This document shows, one piece after another, positions 8,713 to 17,948 of a DNA stretch of 64,000 bases (its first letter is position 1; every line of letters begins with the position of its first letter). The notes below the pieces were generated by a model. It was not told where the DNA came from. It did not search any database and worked only from the letters and a program-made list of their open reading frames with translations. Source of the DNA: an uncultured Sphingomonadaceae bacterium (lineage in GTDB: Bacteria; Pseudomonadota; Alphaproteobacteria; Sphingomonadales; Sphingomonadaceae). Location of the stretch: positions 62,001-126,000 of the forward strand of contig CANMVC010000001.1 of the NCBI GenBank assembly GCA_947501325.1, in the 5' to 3' direction. The translations under genes and the position numbers were made by a program.

Positions 8713-9208
8713 ACTCAATACGGGGCCAGATTGGCAAGGTAAGTCTGACTGGCAAAAACGGAGTGAGAAAGCTGCGAATGCCGCGCTGTCCATCTCCCCC
8801 TATGGCGCGTTAGTCCATCAAAAATTCGCGCTCGAGATCAGCGTGAAGCTATCCGATAATGATGAGGTGCAAAAGCTCAATGCTGCCTATCGCGGGAAAG
8901 ACAAACCCACCAACGTGCTTTCCTTCCCTTTAGTGCCACAAGATCTGTTGCAATCCCTGTCCAACAGCGATGATGGCGAAGTGCTTCTCGGCGATATCAT
9001 TATGGCACATGGCGTTTGCGTCGATGAAGCGATGGAAAAATCCATTGCAATGGAGGACCATGCATCTCATCTGCTGGTTCATGGTGTTTTACATCTGTTG
9101 GGCTATGATCATGAAACCGATACCGATGCTCTGATCATGGAAGAAATGGAAGTCAAAGCACTACACAATTTAGGCATTGCCAATCCTTATACCGATCAAC
9201 ATATATGA
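8699..9208 (+). CDS. ybeY: endoribonuclease YbeY (rRNA maturation)
   Basis: This 169-residue metalloprotein carries the signature HGVLHLLGYDH, giving the three zinc-binding histidines His128, His132 and His138, and the GDKPTNVLSFP-like block KDKPTNVLSFP (68-77). YbeY is a single-strand RNase needed for 16S rRNA 3' end maturation and ribosome quality control. I prefer the ATG at 8699, which has AAGG at good spacing within the phoH end, over an in-frame ATG at 8687. It sits between phoH and the CorC-type gene, the standard arrangement. Confidence 0.95.
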   Translation: MLQIELNTGPDWQGKSDWQKRSEKAANAALSISPYGALVHQKFALEISVKLSDNDEVQKLNAAYRGKDKPTNVLSFPLVPQDLLQSLSNSDDGEVLLGDIIMAHGVCVDEAMEKSIAMEDHASHLLVHGVLHLLGYDHETDTDALIMEEMEVKALHNLGIANPYTDQHI

Positions 9209-9229
9209 TGAGTAACCAAGAACAAACAA

Positions 9230-10177
9230 ATGTCAGACGATAGCAATAATAATGGGAGCGGTGCGCGATCTTCGTCTTCTTCGCGCAACGAAGATGAAGA
9301 ACCGGGGCGATTGTGGCGCAGCCTGAAAGCTATGGTTTTCGGGGAAGCGGAAGATAATTCTCTGCGCGCGCAACTCGAAGAAGTCATAGACGAGCATGAA
9401 AATGATGTCGAAACCGACAAAAATGGTGACCCGGATATTTCACCTGTCGAGCTCGAAATGCTGCGCAACCTGCTCCAATTCAGTGACCACAGAGTCGATG
9501 ATATTGCGGTTCCCCGCGCTGACATAATCGCGATCGAGGAAAGTGCGCCGTTTACTGAAATTGTCGAGATATTCTCCGAACATGGCCACAGCCGCATTCC
9601 GGTTTATCGCGACAATCTAGATACGATCATTGGCATGATCCACATCAAGGATATTTTTGCGCTCGTAGCAAAAGGCGGAACTCCGCCGAAGGACATTACG
9701 CCCTATCTCCGTCAACCCCGGTTTGTTCCAGAATCTATGGGTGTATTGGACTTGCTCGCAGAAATGCGGGCGACACGCACCCACCTCGCCATCATATTCG
9801 ATGAATATAATGGGACCGAAGGGCTCGTCACGATTGAGGATATTGTCGAAGAAATTGTTGGTGATATCGAAGACGAGCATGATGACGAACCGGTACAAAT
9901 GCTCAAACCGTTGGACAACGGCATCTGGGAAGCAGACGCACGCGCAGAATTGGATGATGTTGGCGAAGAAATTGACCCCAAACTAGCCGAAATTGACGAA
10001 GATGTAGACACTATTGGCGGTCTATCCTTTGTTTTGGCAGGTCATATTCCAAAAACCGGAGAAATTCTGGAACATCCCAGCGGCTGGCGGTTGGAAATAT
10101 TGGAAGCCGACGATCGGCGGGTCACCAAACTTCGCTTGTTACCGGCAGATTCCGAAACTATTGCTGAAAGCCGGTAA
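9230..10177 (+). CDS. CorC/HlyC-type CBS-domain protein
   Basis: The 315-residue cytoplasmic protein has an acidic, low-complexity N-terminus rich in Ser, Asn and Glu, a pair of CBS domains (about 78-205, with VPRADIIAIE, SRIPVYRDNLDTIIGMIHIKD and GTEGLVTIEDIVEEIVGDIEDE) and the C-terminal transporter-associated HlyC/CorC domain (about 220-305). Relatives are implicated in magnesium and cobalt efflux or in membrane-ion homeostasis; no transmembrane DUF21 domain is present, so this is the soluble CorC form. It follows ybeY by 21 bases. An apolipoprotein N-acyltransferase gene, which often follows, is absent; a leftward MOSC gene ends three bases on. Confidence 0.88.
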   Translation: MSDDSNNNGSGARSSSSSRNEDEEPGRLWRSLKAMVFGEAEDNSLRAQLEEVIDEHENDVETDKNGDPDISPVELEMLRNLLQFSDHRVDDIAVPRADIIAIEESAPFTEIVEIFSEHGHSRIPVYRDNLDTIIGMIHIKDIFALVAKGGTPPKDITPYLRQPRFVPESMGVLDLLAEMRATRTHLAIIFDEYNGTEGLVTIEDIVEEIVGDIEDEHDDEPVQMLKPLDNGIWEADARAELDDVGEEIDPKLAEIDEDVDTIGGLSFVLAGHIPKTGEILEHPSGWRLEILEADDRRVTKLRLLPADSETIAESR

Positions 10178-10179
10178 AA

Positions 10180-10839
10180 CTAAGCCAGCGCCGTTGCCAG
10201 TTGCGCAGCGCGCTTCCGCCAAGTTTCTGCCAATACAGGCATTTCGGACAGCGCCATTAGCTCTGCTTTTAGCCCTGTATGTTGTCCTGCAATGATGATC
10301 CTGAACAAACGTTCCAGCGGCCAGTCCTCATGCGGTCGATCCTGCTGTACGATGGCATCACCCACGTGCACTTTTCCAGGCTCTAACACCCTGAAATAGC
10401 TTCCAGACTTTGATGTTTTAACGACTGTTTTCAATATATCGGCCTTGCCGAAATGATGGTTGAGTTTCCAGCATGGCTGGCGCGCATGACTGCATTCTAT
10501 CAGGGCCTCGCCAAGTCGAAAGACGTCACCCAAGCATAATTTGTCCTCGGTTAATCCAATACAGCTCAGATTCTCACCAAAAGCACCGGGTTTATCCAAA
10601 ATATCGACATCCGGATATTTTTCTCTCCAAAATGCGTAATGTTCGAAGGGATAAAGATGGATCGCTTTGTCTCGACCCCCATGGTGCAGTGGATCAGCGA
10701 CCTGATTGCCCTCTAGGCCCAGAAAACCAAGCTGAACAGGCTCGAGAATGCAATTTTTGACCATAGCGCTCATTTCGCCATCCTCGCCAAATGGCTTGGG
10801 CGTGCCTATCAGCAAGTTATCGAGCTTGGTTTCAATCAT
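10180..10839 (-). CDS. MOSC-domain protein (YiiM-like)
   Basis: The 219-residue protein contains the MOSC fold with the family blocks GNQVADPLHHGGRDKAIHLYP, AFGENLSCIGL and LGEALIECSHARQPCWKL; the invariant MOSC cysteine is in SHARQPCWKL. The N-terminal beta-barrel and a C-terminal extension resemble E. coli YiiM, a molybdenum-cofactor enzyme that reduces N-hydroxylated purines such as 6-N-hydroxylaminopurine. It would bind molybdenum cofactor in the cytoplasm. It is convergent with the CorC gene, two bases apart, and divergent from the glycosyltransferase that follows. Substrate is inferred from the family. Confidence 0.85.
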   Translation of the reverse strand: MIETKLDNLLIGTPKPFGEDGEMSAMVKNCILEPVQLGFLGLEGNQVADPLHHGGRDKAIHLYPFEHYAFWREKYPDVDILDKPGAFGENLSCIGLTEDKLCLGDVFRLGEALIECSHARQPCWKLNHHFGKADILKTVVKTSKSGSYFRVLEPGKVHVGDAIVQQDRPHEDWPLERLFRIIIAGQHTGLKAELMALSEMPVLAETWRKRAAQLATALA

Positions 10840-10903
10840 TTACTTTGGTTAGCGACACAAGTTCATATTGGCAATTTCCACTTGTTTATGCTTCAAGGCG
10901 CGG

Positions 10904-12085
10904 ATGGAAATAGGCGACCTTCGCATTGCGCTATACAGCGGCAATTACAATTTCGTGCGCGATGGCGCCAATCAAGCGTTAAACCGGCTAGCAGAATATC
11001 TGTTGCGTCAGGGCGCAGCCGTGCGCGTCTATTCGCCCACCACCGACACACCAGCATTTGAACCGACGGGCGATCTGGTAAGCGTACCTTCCGTGGCCTT
11101 TCCCGGGCGTGGAGAATATCGCTTTCCCACTCATATTTCCGGCGACGCCAAACGTGACCTTGCGAATTTTAATCCTAATATCATACAGATATCCAGCCCA
11201 GACCGAGTCGGACATAAGATGGTGGGTTGGGCAAGGCAGCATAATATTCCGGTGCTGGCATCTGTGCATACCCGGTTTGAAACCTATCCACGCTATTATA
11301 ATCTGGCTTTCCTGGAACCCATTATCGAAGCGATGTTGCGGCGTCTTTATCGCCGCTGTGATGCACTGGTCGCGCCATCTGAATCGATGGCTCAAGTACT
11401 TCGTCAACAACGGATGAACTATGACGTTGGCATATGGTCCCGCGGTGTCGACAAGACCGTGTTTAATCCATCGAAACGTGACCTGTCCTGGCGACAATCA
11501 TTTGGCATTGCCGACGATGAACCGGTTATCGGTTTTCTGGGCCGGTTGGTTATGGAAAAGGGACTCGGTGTCTTTTCCGATACCATTGATGAGTTAAAGC
11601 GCCGCCGGATCAAGCATCGCGTCATTATCATCGGCGAAGGCCCTGCCCAACCATGGTTTGAAGAGCGGATGGAAGATGCGATTTTTGCGGGCTTCCAGCA
11701 GGGCCATGATCTCGGTCGCGCGGTTGCGAGTATGGATATGCTTTTCAATCCATCGGTGACGGAGACATTTGGCAATGTCACGCTCGAAGCCATGGCCTGT
11801 GGCCTTCCTGTCGTAGCAGCGAAAGCGACCGGCAGCCAAAGTCTGGTCAAGGACAAAGAATCAGGCCGTTTGGTTACTCCCGGCGCCATTCGTGATTTTG
11901 CTGATGTCTTGCAGCTTTATTGCCAGAATGAAACAATCCGCAAAGCGCATGGCGCGGCAGGCGAAAAGCGGGCCGATGAATTTAGCTGGGATCAAATCAA
12001 TCAGGCGGTTGCTGAAACCTATATTCGTCTGATCCGGCAACGTCAGTCCGGTCAAAGCCCGATCAAGCAGGCCATTATTCGTTAA
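10904..12085 (+). CDS. family-4-type glycosyltransferase (GT-B, MgtA/PimB-like)
   Basis: The 393-residue GT-B enzyme has an N-terminal glycine-loop region (SGNYNFVRDGANQALNRLAEYL) and the C-terminal nucleotide-sugar site with FLGRLVMEKGLGVF and the E-x7-E segment NPSVTETFGNVTLEAMACGLPVVA. Such retaining transferases use UDP- or GDP-sugars; the closest pattern I recall is the alpha-mannosyl or glucuronyl transferases acting on diacylglycerol, common in sphingomonads. The start at 10904 is chosen because AAGG precedes it and the Rossmann strand begins right after; an upstream ATG at 10868 is unlikely. The gene stands alone between two leftward genes. Confidence 0.88.
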   Translation: MEIGDLRIALYSGNYNFVRDGANQALNRLAEYLLRQGAAVRVYSPTTDTPAFEPTGDLVSVPSVAFPGRGEYRFPTHISGDAKRDLANFNPNIIQISSPDRVGHKMVGWARQHNIPVLASVHTRFETYPRYYNLAFLEPIIEAMLRRLYRRCDALVAPSESMAQVLRQQRMNYDVGIWSRGVDKTVFNPSKRDLSWRQSFGIADDEPVIGFLGRLVMEKGLGVFSDTIDELKRRRIKHRVIIIGEGPAQPWFEERMEDAIFAGFQQGHDLGRAVASMDMLFNPSVTETFGNVTLEAMACGLPVVAAKATGSQSLVKDKESGRLVTPGAIRDFADVLQLYCQNETIRKAHGAAGEKRADEFSWDQINQAVAETYIRLIRQRQSGQSPIKQAIIR

Positions 12086-12543
12086 TGCAGCACACCCTTT
12101 GCGGTCATCATGCGAGAATACCAGATCAGGAATATGATCGATAACCAAATCGCGGCTGTAAAGACCCATATACCGGGCGTGCTGAGACTGGCTGGCATGT
12201 CCGCCATCATCTGATAAATTGACGACCCAACCAATCCTGCCAACGATATCACAAACGCGATAATCGCATGGCGGCTTCGCAGCAGCAACAGCAACGAACC
12301 GATGAACGCGCCCCAAACACCCAGCGCCCATACGCCATCAGCCCAAGCTGGGAATCCGTAGAAATAATCAAGCTGTTCCTGCGTAAAGCTGCTCATATAG
12401 GCTTCATTTCGCGTTTGGGTCATTGTGTAGTCCAGCGCACCGCCAAAATTCCATATCGTGGCCAGCATGCCCACCACCCACAGGTGCCACGGTGTTGCAG
12501 GCCGGTCAGCAGCATGTGCCACATTTTCGAATGCTTCAGACAT
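12082..12543 (-). CDS. small membrane protein of unknown function, four predicted TM segments
   Basis: The 153-residue protein has four hydrophobic helices: WHLWVVGMLATIWNFGGALDY (about 20-40), WALGVWGAFIGSLLLLL (about 74-90), HAIIAFVISLAGLVGSSIYQMM and the final WVFTAAIWLSIIFLIWYS. The N-terminal WNxxGAxDY pattern is typical of a family of small proteobacterial inner-membrane proteins often annotated only as hypothetical. The ribosome site GGGAGGAAGG lies immediately before the ATG at 12543 and fixes the start. It overlaps the preceding glycosyltransferase end by four bases on the opposite strand. No function can be assigned. Confidence 0.82.
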   Translation of the reverse strand: MSEAFENVAHAADRPATPWHLWVVGMLATIWNFGGALDYTMTQTRNEAYMSSFTQEQLDYFYGFPAWADGVWALGVWGAFIGSLLLLLRSRHAIIAFVISLAGLVGSSIYQMMADMPASLSTPGIWVFTAAIWLSIIFLIWYSRMMTAKGVLH

Positions 12544-12658
12544 TTCCTTCCTCCCTTTTTCTGCTGACACTATATCACGCTCCACACCGACCTCAAAATT
12601 TCTCGAAAATAGACGAACATGCTGTTTTTCAGTTGAGAAAATGCCATAGCAAAGAGCG

Positions 12659-13978
12659 ATGGACGATTTCTTCACCACCAATGATGCTCCGCAGCGGAAA
12701 GACGAGCTTTCCGCCAATGCGCCTCTTGCCGAAAAACTGAGACCTAGAAATCTCGACGAAGTAGTTGGCCAGGATCATCTAGTGGGAGACGACGGCGCGC
12801 TCAAACGCATGATCGTAGCCGGCAAATTATCTTCCATCATATTCTGGGGACCTCCGGGCACTGGCAAAACCAGTTTGGCGCGGTTGCTCGCCAATGAAAC
12901 AGATCTGCATTTCCACTCGATCTCAGCGGTTTTCTCAGGTGTAGCGGATCTCAAAAAAGTTTTCGCAGAGGCCGAGCAACGACAGCGCACAGGGAAGCAA
13001 ACGTTATTGTTCGTCGACGAAATTCACCGTTTTAATCGCTCTCAACAGGATAGCTTTCTCCCCTATGTCGAGAAAGGTACAGTGATATTAGTGGGGGCAA
13101 CCACCGAAAACCCTTCCTTTGAGCTGAATGCCGCCCTGCTCAGCCGCACGCAGGTGTTGATCCTGAACCGGCTGGATAGCACCGCTTTGGATGAACTCTT
13201 AGTCAAGGCGGAAACCATGACCGGAGATCGCCTACCGGTAACCGACAGCGCACGGGAGGCATTGATAGCCAGTGCTGATGGCGATGGCCGCTTCCTGCTC
13301 AATCAGGCCGAAACATTATTTTCGCTGGAGATCGCCGAACCACTTGATTCCGCGGCCCTCGCAAAGCTGCTTCACCGCCGAATGGCGGTTTATGACAAGG
13401 ACCGCGAAGGTCATTACAATCTGATATCGGCACTGCATAAATCAATGCGCGGTTCCGACCCTCAAGCATCGCTTTATTATCTGGCGCGGATGTTGGTGGC
13501 AGGGGAAGAACCGCTTTATGTCCTGCGACGCATTGTCCGCTTTGCCAGCGAAGATATCGGGCTGGCCGATCCGCAAGCCTTGGTGCAAGCGCTGGCAGCA
13601 AAAGATGCCTATGATTTCCTCGGTAGCCCGGAGGGTGAACTGGCAATAGCGCAAGCCTGTCTTTATTGCGCCACTGCCCCCAAATCCAATGCGGCTTACA
13701 AAGCACAAAAATCCGCATGGAAAACAGCAAAACAGACGGGTTCTCTCATGCCACCCCAAAACATCCTCAATGCTCCAACGAAGTTAATGAAGGAAATCGG
13801 TTATGGCGAGGGATATAGCTATGACCACGAGAGTGATGATGGCTTCTCTGGCGATAATTATTGGCCTGAAGAAATGAAGCCTGAGCAATTCTACAAACCT
13901 GTAAATCGCGGGTTTGAACATAAAATTCGAGAACGACTGGACTATTGGGAGGCCTTGCGAAGTGGCAGAAATAACTAG
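12659..13978 (+). CDS. rarA: replication-associated recombination protein RarA (MgsA-type AAA ATPase)
   Basis: The 439-residue AAA+ ATPase has Walker A GPPGTGKT at 64-71, Walker B FVDEIHRFNRSQQD near 118-131 and sensor-1 GATTENPSFELNAALLSRTQV, followed by the RarA helical and tetramerisation domains (YLARMLVAGEEPLYVLRRIVR, EDIGLADPQAL). RarA binds SSB and works at stalled replication forks. The N-terminus PLAEKLRPRNLDEVVGQDHL is standard. Length matches the family. Its 3' end overlaps the following secreted-protein gene by 17 bases. Confidence 0.94.
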   Translation: MDDFFTTNDAPQRKDELSANAPLAEKLRPRNLDEVVGQDHLVGDDGALKRMIVAGKLSSIIFWGPPGTGKTSLARLLANETDLHFHSISAVFSGVADLKKVFAEAEQRQRTGKQTLLFVDEIHRFNRSQQDSFLPYVEKGTVILVGATTENPSFELNAALLSRTQVLILNRLDSTALDELLVKAETMTGDRLPVTDSAREALIASADGDGRFLLNQAETLFSLEIAEPLDSAALAKLLHRRMAVYDKDREGHYNLISALHKSMRGSDPQASLYYLARMLVAGEEPLYVLRRIVRFASEDIGLADPQALVQALAAKDAYDFLGSPEGELAIAQACLYCATAPKSNAAYKAQKSAWKTAKQTGSLMPPQNILNAPTKLMKEIGYGEGYSYDHESDDGFSGDNYWPEEMKPEQFYKPVNRGFEHKIRERLDYWEALRSGRNN

Positions 13979-14507
13979 AAACTTGGTGACATCCATGTCC
14001 TTGATATCTGCAATGCTAATCGCCGGGCCGGTTTATGGAGAAACCAAAGCTACTGGACCAGACTGGTACCTCGTCGATGAAATTATCGAAGATGAAGCCC
14101 CGGACTACCGGAGCGATGTCTTCTTTGCTGACAAAGCCAGCCTCAAGAAGGAAAATGGATATATGTCTATTTCCATTTCACAGATCATTATGTCGCAAGT
14201 GGAAGTTCAAGGTGGCCCGCAAAGCAGAATTAGAGATATGCGCTCCCGTATTGCCGTCGATTGTAATCGACATGTTTACGCCGCGTTGAACGTCTCGGAA
14301 TATGATAAAGACAATAAACTGGTGACATCCAAAACAAGCTCGATCGAAGCGGCAGAATGGATATTGCCCTTTGCCAATTCCGGTTACATCAATATTTTTC
14401 GGTTCGCCTGTGAGCCTGACGCCATGTTTGGCACTCAGGAATTTCCTGCTGATAAACAGCCGCTAGCGTCAATCTTGGCCTATTTAAACGCCGACTGGAG
14501 CAATTGA
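13962..14507 (+). CDS. secreted protein of unknown function, GTG start
   Basis: The gene probably starts at a GTG (13962), because GGGAGG lies nine bases upstream inside the end of rarA; an ATG at 13995 is the alternative. The first 30 residues form a signal peptide (TSMSLISAMLIAGPVYGE, cleavage after AYGE/VYGE-like site). The mature part (about 150 residues) has conserved-looking segments YLVDEIIEDEAPDYRSDVFFA and MSISISQIIMSQVEVQG and two cysteines (in VDCNRH and FACEPD) that could form a disulfide. The layout resembles small periplasmic surface-antigen-like proteins of sphingomonads, but I recognise no named domain. It overlaps rarA by 17 bases and precedes the quinone oxidoreductase by three. 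Confidence 0.75.
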   Translation: MAEITRNLVTSMSLISAMLIAGPVYGETKATGPDWYLVDEIIEDEAPDYRSDVFFADKASLKKENGYMSISISQIIMSQVEVQGGPQSRIRDMRSRIAVDCNRHVYAALNVSEYDKDNKLVTSKTSSIEAAEWILPFANSGYINIFRFACEPDAMFGTQEFPADKQPLASILAYLNADWSN

Positions 14508-14510
14508 GCC

Positions 14511-15497
14511 ATGAGTAACATCTATCGCGCCGCTGTCTGCACTTCTTTGACGGGCCCCGATAGCATGCGTATTCAAGACCGGGATGCAATACCGTTGAAA
14601 GCCGGAGAGGTTAGGATTGCTGTAAAAGCAGCGGGCCTAAACTTTCCCGACTTGCTCATGACCTACGGTAAATACCAGTTTCGTCCCGAGCCCCCTTTCA
14701 TTCCGGGACTAGAGATCGCCGGTGAAGTGATTGAGGTGGCTCCGGATGTGACAGCTTTCTCAACCGGTGATCGCATAATGGGTGGTAGCAAAGGAAATGG
14801 ATTTGCGGAACAAATTGTCTTGTCAGACACGGCTGCCAGACCCCTGCCCTCCGCTTTGTCCTTCAGTGAGGGCGCCTGTTGGCATGGCGCTGCAATAACG
14901 GCATGGCATGCGCTGAATGACAAAGCTTCACTGCAGCATGGCGAGAGCATTCTGATCCTTGGGGCCAGTGGCGGCGTCGGCATGGCCGCGGTGAAACTCG
15001 CCAAGCATAAAGGCGCCATTGTGATAGCGACGGGCTCCAACGACGAAAAACGCAAGGCTATCGAAAAAGCAGGGGCGGATTTTTGCCTTGATCCCGCCGA
15101 CCCCGATCTCGCGTCCAACGTCAAAGCACTTACCGATGGCAAAGGCGTCGATGTCGTGTTTGATCCCGTCGGCGGCGACCTCGCGATTACCGGAACCCGC
15201 TCTATTGCTTGGGGTGGCCGCTATCTTATCGTCGGTTTTGCCAGTGGAGACATTCCCTCCTTTCCAGCCAACCATGCATTGATAAAAGGTTACAGCCTCA
15301 TTGGACTGCGCGCGGGCGAGAGCAGCAGGCGTGATCCGGAATTAGCCAAGCACAGCGAGGCAGCATTGCGCAAACTCGCAGCCGACGGCGTCATGCGGCC
15401 TCACATCTCTCATCGTTTCGCGCTGGAGGATTGTGCAGCAGCCTTACTGGCTCTGAAAGAAAGAAAAGTCATCGGACGCGCCGTCATAGAAATATGA
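14511..15497 (+). CDS. zinc-independent NADPH:quinone oxidoreductase (MDR superfamily)
   Basis: The 328-residue protein has a GroES-like N-domain (FPDLLMTYGKYQFRPEPPFIPGLEIAGEV) and a Rossmann domain with ILGASGGVGMAAVKLAKHKGA (about 145-164). The zinc-binding cysteines of true alcohol dehydrogenases are missing, and the sequence matches the QorA/zeta-crystallin-like subfamily, which reduces quinones or alpha,beta-unsaturated carbonyls with NADPH in the cytoplasm. The gene begins three bases after the secreted-protein gene and may be read from the same transcript. Precise substrate unknown. Confidence 0.9.
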   Translation: MSNIYRAAVCTSLTGPDSMRIQDRDAIPLKAGEVRIAVKAAGLNFPDLLMTYGKYQFRPEPPFIPGLEIAGEVIEVAPDVTAFSTGDRIMGGSKGNGFAEQIVLSDTAARPLPSALSFSEGACWHGAAITAWHALNDKASLQHGESILILGASGGVGMAAVKLAKHKGAIVIATGSNDEKRKAIEKAGADFCLDPADPDLASNVKALTDGKGVDVVFDPVGGDLAITGTRSIAWGGRYLIVGFASGDIPSFPANHALIKGYSLIGLRAGESSRRDPELAKHSEAALRKLAADGVMRPHISHRFALEDCAAALLALKERKVIGRAVIEI

Positions 15498-15635
15498 GCT
15501 TTTCGTCCTTCAATCCAAATGATGTCAGGAATATTTACATTTTCGGCTAGCGGGAACCATTTGCTACCCTGTCTATTGTATGAACAACGTGCTAAAGTGA
15601 CTTTAATTCGTCAAACATAACAGGGGAATACAAAA

Positions 15636-16874
15636 ATGAATGGAATGCGAATAGGCAATTACGCGCTCGATACCGAGCTAGCGATGGAATTGGGGGAGAA
15701 GGCTCTTCTCGCTCTTGGTGTTCTCGTCGTTACTTGGGTATTGGCTAAGGCCGCAAAATGGGCTTTTGCAAAGCTTGTCGATAATGTCAGCTTTTTGCAA
15801 CGCGATACGTCCTCTGGCGATTCCATAGGTACTTCGCTTGGAAAAATTGTTAGCCTCTTGATCTGGCTTTTTGGCCTTCTGATCCTGTTACGTGTACTCG
15901 GACTAGGCGGTGTCGATCAGCCAATTCAGACCTTGCTCAACAGCATAATGGGTTTCGTTCCCAACCTGTTGGGCGCCGGCTTGATCTTCTTTGTTGGTGT
16001 AGTCGTGGCACGAATAGTGCGCGATCTGCTGGTAACAGTATTGCAAACGGTAGATTTCGACAAATGGGCAAACCGTGGGGGTGTTGACAGCGTTACTGGC
16101 AACACACAGATCAGCAAAACGCTGGGAACCATTGCCTATGTCCTGATCATTATTCCGATCGCGATTTTGGCATTGGACGCTTTGGAACTGGAATCCATTT
16201 CAGCACCAGCTAGCGATATGCTGCGCATGATTCTTGCAGCAATTCCGAACATCATTGCAGCAGCAATCATCCTTGGAATTGGTTATTTGATCAGCAGATT
16301 TGTTGTCCAAGTGATCAAGGAAGTCTTGCCAGGCCTTGGCGTTGACCAGTCGGTTGCGGCCATGGATATCCTGCCAGAAAATACATCACTGACGGCTATT
16401 CTCAGTCGTGTGGCACAAATAGCAATCATGCTGTTTTTCGCGATTGCGGCAACTCGCATGCTCGGTTTTGCGGAACTCACCAATATTCTCGATCAGGTTC
16501 TTGAACTTGGTGGACGGGTGTTGTTCGGCGGTGTCGTGATTGGCGTTGGCTTCATGATTGCCAATCTGCTCGGCCGGGTCATTGGCGGCGCAGACGAGAG
16601 CAGTATGGCGGGAACGGTTATTCGCTACGCAGCGATTGTATTGTTCACGTTCATGGGCTTGCAGTTCATGGGCGTTGGTCAAGAGATCGTTCAGACGGCG
16701 TTTACCGCGCTTGTCATCGGTGGCGCAGCAGCTGCTGCTCTGGCGTTTGGCTGGGGTGGACGTAATGTTGCCGGGAAGGTTCTCGAAGATCTTCGTGCCA
16801 ACCCACCAAAACCAACGGCAAACAAGCCTGCCGCGCGCAAACCCGCAGCACGCAAACCAGCTGCCAAAAAATAA
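15636..16874 (+). CDS. TM-helix repeat mechanosensitive-channel-like membrane protein
   Basis: The 412-residue protein has about eight hydrophobic helices organised as repeated units: paired segments such as PNLLGAGLIFFVGVVVARIVRD and PNIIAAAIILGIGYLISRFVVQ, each preceded by an amphipathic stretch, are typical of the conserved TM-helix family related to MscS channels. The tail holds three tandem KPAARKPA-type basic repeats followed by KK. It probably sits in the inner membrane; a role in osmotic or cell-envelope stress is inferred from the family. AGGGGA lies ten bases before the ATG. A rho-independent terminator follows at 16899. Confidence 0.83.
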   Translation: MNGMRIGNYALDTELAMELGEKALLALGVLVVTWVLAKAAKWAFAKLVDNVSFLQRDTSSGDSIGTSLGKIVSLLIWLFGLLILLRVLGLGGVDQPIQTLLNSIMGFVPNLLGAGLIFFVGVVVARIVRDLLVTVLQTVDFDKWANRGGVDSVTGNTQISKTLGTIAYVLIIIPIAILALDALELESISAPASDMLRMILAAIPNIIAAAIILGIGYLISRFVVQVIKEVLPGLGVDQSVAAMDILPENTSLTAILSRVAQIAIMLFFAIAATRMLGFAELTNILDQVLELGGRVLFGGVVIGVGFMIANLLGRVIGGADESSMAGTVIRYAAIVLFTFMGLQFMGVGQEIVQTAFTALVIGGAAAAALAFGWGGRNVAGKVLEDLRANPPKPTANKPAARKPAARKPAAKK

Positions 16875-16898
16875 ACTGGCCAGCGATTGATAGATTAA

Positions 16899-16931
16899 GG
16901 GCGGGTCCGGATGGGCCTGCCCTTTTCTTTT
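16899..16931 (+). terminator. rho-independent terminator after the TM-helix gene
   Basis: GGGCGGGTCC (16899-16908) pairs with GGGCCTGCCC (16913-16922), with two wobble or mismatched positions, and is followed by TTTTCTTTT. Confidence 0.85.
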
Positions 16932-16958
16932 GTCCGCCGGACAGGGTAGGGATAGCAA

Positions 16959-17831
16959 ATGCGTCAATTCACCCATTTTTCCTGCGTTGACTGGTCAGGT
17001 GCGAAAACCGCACGACCCAATGGAATTGCGATAGCCACTATCGGGCCGGACGGGCCACCTGCCCTGCTCTCTCCTGAACCAAGATGGTCCCGCGCCGATG
17101 TTCGCGATTGGTTGCTGCGGATAGCTGACGCCAAGATGGACATGCTAATAGGTTTTGATCTATCCATGGCTCTGCCATTTCACGACAAGCAAAGCTATTT
17201 TCCCGAATGGGATGCCAGCCCCTCTCATGCAAACGATCTGTGGCAGTTAGTGGAAGGCTTATCCTCCGCCGACCTCCATCTGAACGTTCTCTCCTTTCTT
17301 GATCACCCACAAGCAAGCCGCCATTTTCGTCATAGCCGCGATCATGTCGGAGACCTGTTTACCGGTAGTACCGGACGTTTGCGAGTGGTCGAGCAATATC
17401 AGCGTGAAACCGGTCAGGCCAATAGCGCCAGCTGTTTCAATCTGGTGGGAGCTGCTCAAGTCGGCAAATCAAGCCTGACCGGCATGCGGATGCTGCATCA
17501 ACTAAACGGCGCCATCCCGATCTGGCCTTTCGATCCGATTCCCGACAGCGGGCCGATGATTGTCGAAATCTATACAACTATCGCCGCCCTTGCCGCCGGA
17601 TTACCAAAGGGCAAAAGCAAGATCAGGGACCGTGACGGACTGGAAACGGCCCTTCGAGCCCTCGACACGGCGCTACCAGCCAAGTTGCTGCAATATGATG
17701 ACCACAGCACAGATGCGCTGATCACAGCCGCATGGATGAAGAATGCCAGCGCAGACAAGCGCTTGTGGCACCCGCCCATGCTGACAGAGGAAATAGCGCA
17801 AAAAGAGGGCTGGACCTTTGGTGTTTTTTGA
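16959..17831 (+). CDS. DUF429-like protein with predicted RNase H-type fold
   Basis: The 290-residue protein begins CVDWSGAKTARPNGIAIA, an Asp at the end of the first strand, and contains the second acidic strand MLIGFDLSMALPF (about 63-75) and IWPFDP near 188; a late Asp pair is in DDHSTDALITAAWM. This spacing of acidic residues is that of the RNase H/DUF429 group of predicted nucleases. Function is not known. AGGGA precedes the ATG. The gene lies alone between a terminator and tRNA-Thr. Assignment to the fold is by motif pattern only. Confidence 0.65.
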   Translation: MRQFTHFSCVDWSGAKTARPNGIAIATIGPDGPPALLSPEPRWSRADVRDWLLRIADAKMDMLIGFDLSMALPFHDKQSYFPEWDASPSHANDLWQLVEGLSSADLHLNVLSFLDHPQASRHFRHSRDHVGDLFTGSTGRLRVVEQYQRETGQANSASCFNLVGAAQVGKSSLTGMRMLHQLNGAIPIWPFDPIPDSGPMIVEIYTTIAALAAGLPKGKSKIRDRDGLETALRALDTALPAKLLQYDDHSTDALITAAWMKNASADKRLWHPPMLTEEIAQKEGWTFGVF

Positions 17832-17872
17832 AGCAAAGAGCGCTCGTTATTGGCTAAAGCCATAAAACCAGC

Positions 17873-17948
17873 GCCGAATTAGCTCAGCTGGTAGAGCAAC
17901 CGCCTTGTAAGCGGTAGGTCATCCGTTCGAGTCGGATATTCGGCACCA
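17873..17948 (+). tRNA. tRNA-Thr (anticodon UGU)
   Basis: The 76-base cloverleaf has acceptor arms GCCGAAT and ATTCGGC, a D arm GCTC/GAGC, an anticodon stem ACCGC/GCGGT around loop CTTGTAA (anticodon TGT), a five-base variable loop, T arm with TTCGAGT, discriminator A and an encoded CCA. Confidence 0.97.

Noticed and set aside
15552-15577. GGGAACC-like -35 element of an EcfG stress promoter before the TM-helix gene
   Set aside because: The expected CGTT -10 element is not found at 16-17 bases.
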